Source of the DNA: a virus
Direction: 5' to 3' (one strand)
Length of the DNA stretch: 20,377 bases
Virus record (IMG/VR): IMGVR_UViG_3300044302_005161
Location: 1-20,377 of that record
Part shown: piece by piece, positions 8,201-14,033 of the stretch
Layout of the letters: every line of letters starts with the position of its first letter
Position numbering within the stretch: the first letter of the stretch is position 1
The notes under the pieces: generated by a model
Databases searched by the model: none
The model's input: the letters and a program-made list of their open reading frames with translations, nothing else
Told to the model about the DNA's origin: nothing
Program-made: the position numbers and the translations under genes

Positions 8201-11200
8201 ATCTCTCCTATTGGGCCAAATATTCCTGCTAAAAATTCAGAAACTATATTACCAGCAGAGCTCATTGCATCCATGATGGGCCCCATGATTGCAGATATAA
8301 CCATGGTTGCCACATCACCGACTCCTGCAAAAGCATCTCCAATGAAACCAAAAACAGCGTTTAGTATTTCTGTAACTCCTGCTCCTAAGGCCTTCAATGC
8401 TTCCATGAATCCATCTAGGATTGCTTGGGCAAGACCAGAAAGTGAACCCCCTAAGTCAGGAAGTCCTTCTAATAGTTGTTCCAATGGATTTTTTGACTCT
8501 TCTCTGTCAAAAGTAACTCTTTCAACTGCACCAATCTGGATTCCACTTGATCCTGCTGATGTCCCGACTGTTGTTGGAGAACTTCCTATATTAAGGTTTG
8601 AAAGGTCTGAAGTTTTACCAGCATAAAGTGCCCGTGCCGTAGCAGGGTCCACGACTACAGGTACACCTGCAGCATTTGCAGCAGCCATCATTGAGAGGGC
8701 ACCGGCGTCTGTTGCTCTATCTAAAACCTCTAGTGACCCATCAGAATTTCTCCTCACAGAAACAGCATAGTGTTCGGGGTTCATGATCAAGAGGGCGGCC
8801 TGTAAAACCCTATTGTATATCCCTGAATCCACACCAGCACTACCTGCAGCAAGTTCAGACTCATATCCCCTCAAAGATGTAGTTGTGCCATCAGGATTTT
8901 TTCTAAACATTTTACCTTCCATAGAACTACTAGCCCTGCCTTGCTGTTCATCATACTGTCCCAGTCTTGCTTTATACATCTTCTCAAGATCCCCAATACT
9001 TTTTACAGTAATACCAGTATCTTCGTAGTCATAAAGACTAAGGTCGTATGCTATTTGTTCCTGTTTCTTTTGGAAAAATGTTTGAACATCGGCAATCGAA
9101 ATTATTCCTGCATTGAAATCATCTACTAAGTTTGTGAAAACTTCTCCAAGATCCGAACCCACTAAATCAAGATCAAATATTGCGTCACGAAATGCTTCTG
9201 TCAATGTGTCTGACGCTGATTTCATGTATTCTGTGTTTAGTGAATTGATATCAGAAAGAACCTGATCATAAATATCTTGGTATGCTGCCGAAGATTTAAA
9301 TATGTCCTGTGACTGTTGTAAAAACTCCTTTGAATATCCAGTAAAAGCATCAATTGCTTCTTGAGAAGCATCTGTTTTTGTCGCTGCCTCAAACAACTCA
9401 TCATATTTTGCTGCAGCATCTTCTAATTTCACAGCAGGTGCTGCCAGGTTTAAAGTCGATTGCTCAATATCAAATATAACATCATTAATTTTCTCTAGAT
9501 GGTCTGCAGTCTTACCAATCGTTTCTTCAATCTCTCCCAATATCCTCTCTTCTGAGGAAAGCAACGCTGCAGACTTGTAGCCTACATCAGTTCCGCTACC
9601 CATCCCTAATGCCCCTAAAATATCTCTAATACCCTGTCCTATAAACTGTAAAAGTATATCGACAAGAGCAAGTATCCCGTGCATGACTGCCTCGAACATA
9701 AAAAACAAAGGTTGCATCTGCTCAATTAAGCTCATGAGTGGGTCAAAAACTTTCATCATGCTAGTGAATACTTTTCCTAATGGTTTCATGACCATTTTTA
9801 GTATTCCAAAAATTGGCTTCATTCCTGAAAAAACATCTGTCAAAAGGTCGCCAAGAGGATCAATCAAAGCATCAAAAACTTCTCCAATCATTTCGAAAAG
9901 TTTTTCAATTGCTGCCTGGACTTTTTTATTAGACATCACCATTGACAAAAGACCTGCTCCAATCATTGCCATTGGACCTCCTGCTGATGCTGCTGCCGCT
10001 GCTTGGCCTGCTTGCATACCTCTTGATGCTGCAGGACCAGAACCAGATACACCACTTTGAATTATCCCACCCGCTTGTTCTTGGAAACTGTAGCTCTCTT
10101 TTTTAATATCAGCATCCAGTTCTAATTTTTTCCGTTTCTCAAGAATTTGCTGCAAAACATCATTATCAATTTCCTTTAAACCTACAGACTCAGTATTGAT
10201 ATCTATTACATCTCTTTGAGAACCAGCAAGTGCATCAGTTCTAATCTTAAGCATATCCATGCTAAGGCCAAACTCTTTAGCAATATTCATTATGCCAGTG
10301 CTAAAAGCAGAGGAAATTGGGTCTGAGGCACGCAACTGGTCGCCAAATTTTTTGCGAACTTTTAGTTCTGTTTCTGCACCACGAGTTTGGTTTCTTAATG
10401 CAAGAAGTTTATTTTGTTGTCTTATTTGATAAGTAATTTTCTCTTGAGCGCTAATCTCCTCTTTAACAAAATCCAAATGAATTTTTTGTTTAGGATTCAA
10501 TAACTCAACAGATGTTAATCCTTCTTTTTGGAGAAATAAAAATTCTGCTTCAGCTTGTTTTAGGGCTATTGAACCTATTAACGCTGCTTGGTCTAATTCA
10601 TAAATTGCTCTTTTTTCATTTAACTGAACTCCTAAAATAGCACTTCGATCTTGAAGATTACGAGTCTGTGCATTTGCACTTCTTTCTGATCTAAGTAAGG
10701 AGTCCTCATAGTCTAATTGAATGCTTAGTATTCTATCCTGCAAAGCTTGAATTTCCCCCGCAGTAGCTGCTGTCACAGCAGATCTTGCCATACCTGGGAT
10801 TGCACCACCAGGCTTTGGAAGGTGAGCAAACTCTTTTCTGCTATAACCTTGTTCCGTTAAAAATTGACCTCTAGCTTGACTTATCAACCCTTTAACTGCG
10901 GATTCTTTCAGAGTATTGTCATCCCCTAAAATCCCTTGAAGCAAAGCTTTTACTTTATCATTGTCTGGGAGATTAACACTAAACTGTTTTTCTAAAATCC
11001 TAACAATCTCCCCTCTTATATTCTGAGCAGAACTTTGTCTTGCAGTAACCTTTGCTAGACCTGTTGGGTCTGACCCACCACGACTTCTACCTCTTCTTTG
11101 ATCCCTTATCAACCCGGCACCTATGCCAGACTGTGCCGCTAATTGTTGAGCAATAGTTGCAGCACGTTGCCCCTCTGCAAGAAATAGATCCATTGCTGAT

Positions 11201-12822
11201 TGGGCTTGGTTTGCTTTTTGAATAGCAATACGTTTCTCTAAATCTGCAATACGTTGAAGAATTTTCTCTCTTTCTTTTTCTGCCTGTGTTAAATCTTTAG
11301 GTTTGCTTCCCTTTAAATTAGCACGACCTGGGTCCAACAAAGATGCACCACTAGCCATGCCTGATCTCCCAACTTGGATCAAAAATCTTTGAAGAAATCC
11401 AGGACCTTCGGCTAATTTCTTGTTTTCCTGATCAATGAAACGAGTGAAATCCTGAACTTGCTGTTTTAGTTTTGCTAATTGCTCAGCATTGGAGCCTGTA
11501 ACATTTTCCAAAACAGGTTTCGCGATTTCTCCAAAATTAAAATATGAGAATCCTAATGTAGTCAGTGCCGCAGATACTGCAGCAAGACCAAGGCTCACAG
11601 GACCTAATGAAACAACAATAGCTTTAAACCCCATTGCAATTGCAAAAAGAACCCCTGTCGCAACTATTGAACCACCAGCAATTAAAATTAATTCAAAATT
11701 ATTTGCAATCCCTCTTAACATCTCAGCAAATTTAATTCCGCCTGTGCTCTTTCCTGCACGATCTATTGCTTTTGATATCCTAGTAAAGGCATCTGCAAAG
11801 GCTTTATTGGTTTTTGTAACCTTATCAATACTACCAACAGCCATAGTTAGGGAGTTGTTGACTTGGGTCATTGCTTGACCAATTGTCTTTTGGATGCTCT
11901 TAAACTCTTTATCAACAGCATCAGAGGCTTCAACTATCGCTGCTTCTAAAACTTTAGTTGTCAACTTGCCTTCTTTAGCAAACTGCCTCATCTGGCCAAC
12001 AGTGATACCAATCGAACTAGATATGGCTTGTGCAAGTCTAGGTGCTAATTCAAGAACAGAGCGAAGTTCATCGCCTTGCAACCGACCAGATGCAAAAGCT
12101 TGTGACAACTGGATCATCGCATTGTTTGCCTCTTCAATCGTCGCACCAGCAATCTGGAAAGATTTACCAATAGTAGAAGTAATCCGTGCAAGTCTAGTGA
12201 AGTCTGTTCTCAACTTTGCAGAGTTTCTACCTATACGGGCAAGTGTATTTGCAACTGTAAATAAAGGCTGTCTCGTTTCTTGAGCAATGGTAAAAGCATT
12301 GCGCATATTTGTATTAAAAACATTCATGTCTTGGTTCACAACACGAACACGGTTGCTCATCAATACAAATTGATCGGTCATCCGTTTTAAACCACCTATC
12401 AATTGATACTGAATAAAACCAAAAAATGCCGTAGTCATACTCTGTATGAGATACGCATTTTCTTTATATATTTTATTTAATCGCGCAAAAATGGGGCCAA
12501 TTTTACTAGTCTTTCCCTGTAATTTTGTTAATTCAGTTTGCAGAGTCTTAACCTGCTTCTTCAGCTTCTCTACATCTGCTGCGCTAGTTTTTGATGCACC
12601 ACTTAGTTGCTTCAATTGGCGAACAGTGCTTCTTCCTGCCTGTGCAGAAATCAACATACTCTTCTGTATCCCGCCAAATGTTTTTTCCATCTGGCCGAGA
12701 AACTTGTTTGTGCCTTTTGTAGCTTTAGAAACTCTAAGGAGGGAGCCCTCAATATTCTTGAAGGCCTTATTTGTACGGCCTAGGTCAACTTTTACATCAA
12801 CTAGTGCGGTATAATTCGCCAT
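5287..12822 (-). CDS. Tape measure protein, giant, with C-terminal S74-like domain
   Basis: The tape measure fixes tail length and helps DNA pass into the cell. At 2511 residues it is very long for the family. Residues ~1-130 are charged and helical. Residues ~130-330 match the conserved tape measure N-terminal domain: SGRLQGDELRSVLELAPRLA and then VGQMRQFAKEGKLTTKVL. Hydrophobic segments lie at ~377-427, ~940-1070 and ~1455-1640, and long helical, coiled-coil-like stretches at ~515-910. The C-terminal third is different: Gly-rich, with two GGEYIINK/GGEFVVNK modules (~1723-1775 and ~2081-2124), a six-cysteine patch (1979-2016), and an S74-like domain from Ser2360. The ATG follows the chaperone stop with no gap (TAGATG). 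The TGA overlaps the hub ATG. Identity as a tape measure is secure; the meaning of the tail end is inferred. Confidence 0.95.
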   Translation of the reverse strand: MANYTALVDVKVDLGRTNKAFKNIEGSLLRVSKATKGTNKFLGQMEKTFGGIQKSMLISAQAGRSTVRQLKQLSGASKTSAADVEKLKKQVKTLQTELTKLQGKTSKIGPIFARLNKIYKENAYLIQSMTTAFFGFIQYQLIGGLKRMTDQFVLMSNRVRVVNQDMNVFNTNMRNAFTIAQETRQPLFTVANTLARIGRNSAKLRTDFTRLARITSTIGKSFQIAGATIEEANNAMIQLSQAFASGRLQGDELRSVLELAPRLAQAISSSIGITVGQMRQFAKEGKLTTKVLEAAIVEASDAVDKEFKSIQKTIGQAMTQVNNSLTMAVGSIDKVTKTNKAFADAFTRISKAIDRAGKSTGGIKFAEMLRGIANNFELILIAGGSIVATGVLFAIAMGFKAIVVSLGPVSLGLAAVSAALTTLGFSYFNFGEIAKPVLENVTGSNAEQLAKLKQQVQDFTRFIDQENKKLAEGPGFLQRFLIQVGRSGMASGASLLDPGRANLKGSKPKDLTQAEKEREKILQRIADLEKRIAIQKANQAQSAMDLFLAEGQRAATIAQQLAAQSGIGAGLIRDQRRGRSRGGSDPTGLAKVTARQSSAQNIRGEIVRILEKQFSVNLPDNDKVKALLQGILGDDNTLKESAVKGLISQARGQFLTEQGYSRKEFAHLPKPGGAIPGMARSAVTAATAGEIQALQDRILSIQLDYEDSLLRSERSANAQTRNLQDRSAILGVQLNEKRAIYELDQAALIGSIALKQAEAEFLFLQKEGLTSVELLNPKQKIHLDFVKEEISAQEKITYQIRQQNKLLALRNQTRGAETELKVRKKFGDQLRASDPISSAFSTGIMNIAKEFGLSMDMLKIRTDALAGSQRDVIDINTESVGLKEIDNDVLQQILEKRKKLELDADIKKESYSFQEQAGGIIQSGVSGSGPAASRGMQAGQAAAAASAGGPMAMIGAGLLSMVMSNKKVQAAIEKLFEMIGEVFDALIDPLGDLLTDVFSGMKPIFGILKMVMKPLGKVFTSMMKVFDPLMSLIEQMQPLFFMFEAVMHGILALVDILLQFIGQGIRDILGALGMGSGTDVGYKSAALLSSEERILGEIEETIGKTADHLEKINDVIFDIEQSTLNLAAPAVKLEDAAAKYDELFEAATKTDASQEAIDAFTGYSKEFLQQSQDIFKSSAAYQDIYDQVLSDINSLNTEYMKSASDTLTEAFRDAIFDLDLVGSDLGEVFTNLVDDFNAGIISIADVQTFFQKKQEQIAYDLSLYDYEDTGITVKSIGDLEKMYKARLGQYDEQQGRASSSMEGKMFRKNPDGTTTSLRGYESELAAGSAGVDSGIYNRVLQAALLIMNPEHYAVSVRRNSDGSLEVLDRATDAGALSMMAAANAAGVPVVVDPATARALYAGKTSDLSNLNIGSSPTTVGTSAGSSGIQIGAVERVTFDREESKNPLEQLLEGLPDLGGSLSGLAQAILDGFMEALKALGAGVTEILNAVFGFIGDAFAGVGDVATMVISAIMGPIMDAMSSAGNIVSEFLAGIFGPIGEIIVGVPDFLAGLFYPISGVFVGVGDFLMGIFKPILDMGAVNITAFFQQLFDLIFTGGGLDLSSVGQQILGAALDFGGQAMNALQEIWNKTTEAITGFFNFGSSSFNAGADIIKRVGETITDVFNISVPSGGIKLLKNPFHSYNIGPEYFINWSWEKGGLLPEQFANGGNTKAGTAIHSSLMGSSGGMAVGKSHLSGGMPGVIRATGQPIEFEGGEYIINKRSVDMLGKSTLDLINNVRTPTQAHHVQSTYGNANRPPVLESAKLKELLPFVGKPIFRNGGMPESCSCHQKFGNGGMPTKNVDGEGYASASSTAAGTVDGDTPGFPKTLFQAGFSTRNWPWPFSQIGDHGIEAKFSMKNAADIGDSYFRAFANGGSLNFEQKLKHENTDSAINSLYYGKRLGAKATASKKGERSDFYDGRPDLPLVPFIGKGTETAGESCTSVTDYSNCREWGEICTPWGCVSDPTNCRRWGKIETCTPILRNYYHDVELWGEKLLPNNSSAKGMESAQESITGAFQLVLAAATGMHPYWPGAKSTKGYYAKGGMIHGASHSKGGVPIYAEGGEFVVNKNATRRHRGLLSRINSFQEGGSTSFNPSDYFGVRTTENTGDSGFLSSVYSGGPSETQLGQLNLTNSVTAQNTAVSAELLSSISETQAQNFNALSALIMGQSYNTSMQEQSNELLRNLMADLTNTIVQKFDTGWNIVQSGIDYLRQQVGRDGRANDRYYMNLSAQNGDNLQGIKQVQYSVGEGQEWTLAGMYNNTVYAPANYNKLIDIKETVDHMRQKVDKQGGGVISGVLGGIGGAIGGDIGGVITSVGNIFSDRGVKTFRGGGMTESQQTDMLRKVQPQTFRYKSGGPVQTGFMAQDLQRSSFGRQFVHDSPVGKYVDGGIIGPLLASQSIMQSRMDSYQMGGQIAADSGMSEALLQGIIDAIRDQDMNVNVYTNTEDEVGQMMSSSNSSSAEAGYRDVVNYA
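5443..5745 (-). other. Peptidase S74-like (intramolecular chaperone) domain at tape measure C-terminus
   Basis: Residues ~2360-2460 read SDRGVK, then LRKVQPQTFRYK, GFMAQDLQ, then V-x-KYVDGG-IIGPLLASQ. This follows the order of S74 domains from endosialidases and tail fibres: SDxxxK at the cleavage site, an L-x-P-x-F-Y-K strand, GF(I/M)AQ-(D/E), then a helix. The Ser-Lys pair known to act in self-cleavage is kept at the usual spacing (Ser2360, Lys2365). A short Gly-rich insertion follows the lysine. If active, cleavage before Ser2360 would release a 152-residue C-terminal piece. Confidence 0.7.
6770..6888 (-). other. Cysteine-rich repeat in the tape measure C-terminal region
   Basis: Residues 1979-2018 hold six cysteines in ~38 positions, as two imperfect copies of N-C-R-x-W-G-x-I-(x)-C-T-P: NCREWGEICTP and NCRRWGKIETCTP. 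Two more cysteines lie at 1825 and 1827 (SCSC). The other tape measure regions have none. The function is unknown; disulfide or metal binding are both possible. Confidence 0.8.
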
Positions 12823-13299
12823 CTATCGTCTTCTTCGTGGAGCAGATCGAGTCGGAGAAGTTCCTCGCTTGGCTGCTTGTTCAGCCTTACGTTTACGCTC
12901 CTCTTTCTCTTTCCTTTTTTTCTCTTCTTCTTGCTTAAATGCAAAAAGAGTCATTTCAATCCTGAATATCGTTTCATAGACATCAGGATCATTAGCCCCA
13001 TAACGCTGAAGATGAAGGTCAATGGCTTCTTCTCTCAGAGGCATTTCGCCAAAACCTCTATCTCTACCTGTTACGTCTAAATACTTCCACCTTTCATAAC
13101 AAAATGAATTGTACTCATCGATCTCCTGACCATAAAGAGGACAAACTTCACACGGAGGACCTTCCTCAGTGTCATTCCATATGTCGCTATGCTGACAACA
13201 CCACTCATGACGAAAAATCATGTCACGAGTTATTTCATGCTCCTTGCTATCTGCGGTATAAGGTCTCTTGCCCGTGTGAAGGTCAAGGAGCAGTTCTAG
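12823..13299 (-). CDS. Tail assembly chaperone, T part (made by -1 frameshift)
   Basis: This frame is open from the slippery site at 13299 to the TAG at 12825-12823 and encodes 158 residues. Reached by -1 frameshift from the G frame, it gives a fusion of about 279 residues, like lambda gpG-GT. An internal ATG at 13221 exists but has no ribosome site at a useful distance; AAGGAG is ~20 bases away and lies in a hairpin arm. So I take the frameshift as the main route. GT chaperones bind the tape measure and recruit tail tube subunits; they are not in the mature virion. The T part has a Cys/His cluster (HEWCCQH, then CEVC) and a very basic Lys/Glu/Arg-rich C-terminus ending in PRRRR. The stop abuts the tape measure ATG. 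Confidence 0.85.
   Translation of the reverse strand, partial: LELLLDLHTGKRPYTADSKEHEITRDMIFRHEWCCQHSDIWNDTEEGPPCEVCPLYGQEIDEYNSFCYERWKYLDVTGRDRGFGEMPLREEAIDLHLQRYGANDPDVYETIFRIEMTLFAFKQEEEKKRKEKEERKRKAEQAAKRGTSPTRSAPRRRR
13239..13291 (-). promoter_or_regulatory. Stem-loop downstream of the slippery site (frameshift stimulator)
   Basis: The arms GCTCCTTG (13291-13284) and CAAGGAGC (13246-13239) are perfect 8-base complements. The stem begins 7 bases after the heptamer, the usual spacing for a stimulator. The loop is about 37 bases, long enough for a pseudoknot. The 3' arm also contains AAGGAG, a Shine-Dalgarno-like sequence hidden when the stem forms. Confidence 0.75.
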
Positions 13300-13661
13300 T
13301 TTTTTTCCTGTATCCCGAGTTGTTCCCGACTCTTGTTTTCAAGCTCTGCCAGTAATTCCTCAATCAGAGGTTGCATGGCAGGATTACGAAACCATTCTCT
13401 CTTGGTGTCGTCAGTACAAAGGATCGCAGATCCTTTTTCATCGTTGATCCCTTCCCAGTCGATACAGCTTGCAATCCACTGATCCTCCAGGAACTTCGCA
13501 ACTCCTTTGTTGTTTTTGATTCGCTTTTCATAAATGCTTGACATCTGGTGTCGAGTTAGCGGCTGCATCTCGAAAAATACATCTGCTAATTCAGGATTCA
13601 TCTCTGCACCCGGACATTGGATGCGAAAGTTTGCTTTTAACTTATCTGGTACTAACGGCAT
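13296..13661 (-). CDS. Tail assembly chaperone, G part
   Basis: A 121-residue protein starting MPLVPDKLKANF. A longer frame opens at 13724, but that extension reads straight through an intrinsic terminator and its T-run (giving residues GYRGVVSTTPFF), so I chose ATG 13661. A GGGG stretch a few bases upstream may serve as a weak ribosome site. The protein is mixed helical, with NPELADVFFEM and RHQMSSIYEKRI, and a C-terminal acidic helix. Position before the tape measure, plus the frameshift at its end into an overlapping frame, identifies it as the G-type tail chaperone. Sequence similarity alone would not be enough. G is the major product and GT the minor one. Confidence 0.85.
   Translation of the reverse strand: MPLVPDKLKANFRIQCPGAEMNPELADVFFEMQPLTRHQMSSIYEKRIKNNKGVAKFLEDQWIASCIDWEGINDEKGSAILCTDDTKREWFRNPAMQPLIEELLAELENKSREQLGIQEKN
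13299..13305 (-). promoter_or_regulatory. Slippery heptamer A AAA AAC, -1 frameshift site
   Basis: In the minus-strand reading frame the G gene ends GAA AAA AAC TAG. The heptamer A AAA AAC has the right phase (X XXY YYZ) for tandem slippage. It sits directly before the stop. The -1 frame is open for 26 codons down to the next ATG and on to 12823. Confidence 0.9.
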
Positions 13662-13663
13662 AA

Positions 13664-13728
13664 ATACCCCATTTGCTAAAGTTGAAAAAAAGGGGGTAGT
13701 CGAAACCACCCCCCGATACCCCATTGCT
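13664..13728 (-). repeat. Direct repeat AGCA(A)ATGGGGTAT flanking the terminator
   Basis: The minus-strand copies are AGCAATGGGGTAT (13728-13716) and AGCAAATGGGGTAT (13677-13664), differing by one A. The terminator sits exactly between them. The downstream copy supplies the GGGG before the chaperone ATG. Confidence 0.85.
13685..13713 (-). terminator. Intrinsic terminator between the 83-residue gene and the chaperone gene
   Basis: On the minus strand GGGGGTGGT, loop TTCG, ACTACCCCC form a 9-bp stem with one G-T wobble, followed at once by seven T. This is a canonical rho-independent terminator. It lies 23 bases before the chaperone ATG, so read-through or antitermination is needed for tail genes downstream. 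Confidence 0.9.
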
Positions 13729-13731
13729 CAA

Positions 13732-13778
13732 AGGCGACACAAGGATGGGGCAGCCTTGAGGAACGCTCCTAGTCGCCT
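13732..13778 (-). ncRNA. Candidate structured RNA: perfect three-way junction
   Basis: Minus-strand pairings: P1 AGGCGAC/GTCGCCT (7 bp, 13778-13772 with 13738-13732); P2 AGGA/TCCT with loop GCGT (13770-13759); P3 CAAGG/CCTTG with a 9-base loop CTGCCCCAT (13758-13740). All pairs are Watson-Crick and only two junction bases are unpaired. P3 loop CCCCAT can pair with ATGGGG just downstream. It starts a few bases after the stop of the 83-residue gene and precedes the terminator. I recognise no known RNA class; it may be a cis-regulator or a released small RNA. Confidence 0.5.
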
Positions 13779-13781
13779 ATC

Positions 13782-14033
13782 CTACTCATCGTCTTTCGAC
13801 TTTGAGAATACTCCAGATTTTTTCTTAGGCTTGGGTTCTTCTTTCGGCTCCTCAACGGAAGAGCTTATAGGCCAACCCCATGATGAAACAGTCTCAATCA
13901 GAACCTTAGAATCCAGATCCATAAAGTTAGGGAGTCTTCTGCGAAATTGCTTTCTTGCTGAAGCGTCACCGTCTACAGCGCCAGAATCAGTATCCACATT
14001 GATTCCAGAACCTAAGCTGATTTTGAATTTCAT
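13782..14033 (-). CDS. Small protein of unknown function after the tail tube gene
   Basis: Encodes 83 residues: an N-terminal part (MKFKISLGSGINVDTDSG) of beta type, a middle with Trp-Gly-Trp, and a Lys/Glu/Pro-rich, probably disordered tail (EEPKEEPKPKKKSG). The ATG overlaps the tail tube TAA by one base (TAATG), with GAGG just upstream. Not recognised. Genes at this place, between tube and chaperone, are often minor tail or tube-decorating proteins; that is only a positional guess. Confidence 0.75.
   Translation of the reverse strand: MKFKISLGSGINVDTDSGAVDGDASARKQFRRRLPNFMDLDSKVLIETVSSWGWPISSSVEEPKEEPKPKKKSGVFSKSKDDE

Noticed and set aside
5602-12814. Several plus-strand frames of 60-131 codons opposite the tape measure
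   Set aside because: All lie antisense to a gene with secure domains; they show hydrophobic or Ser/Pro-rich shadow composition, and none has a convincing family match.
13225-13237. Mini-frame ATG AAA TAA after AAGGAG in the frameshift stem
   Set aside because: Two codons only; the AAGGAG is better explained as the hairpin arm, and no role can be supported.
13662-13724. Upstream ATG giving the chaperone 21 extra residues
   Set aside because: The extension is a translation of the intrinsic terminator, its seven T and the repeat copy; the internal ATG at 13661 is a better start.
13732-13778. tRNA or tRNA-like gene in the three-way junction
   Set aside because: Only 47 bases with three stems; no anticodon loop, no T-arm consensus and no CCA-type end.
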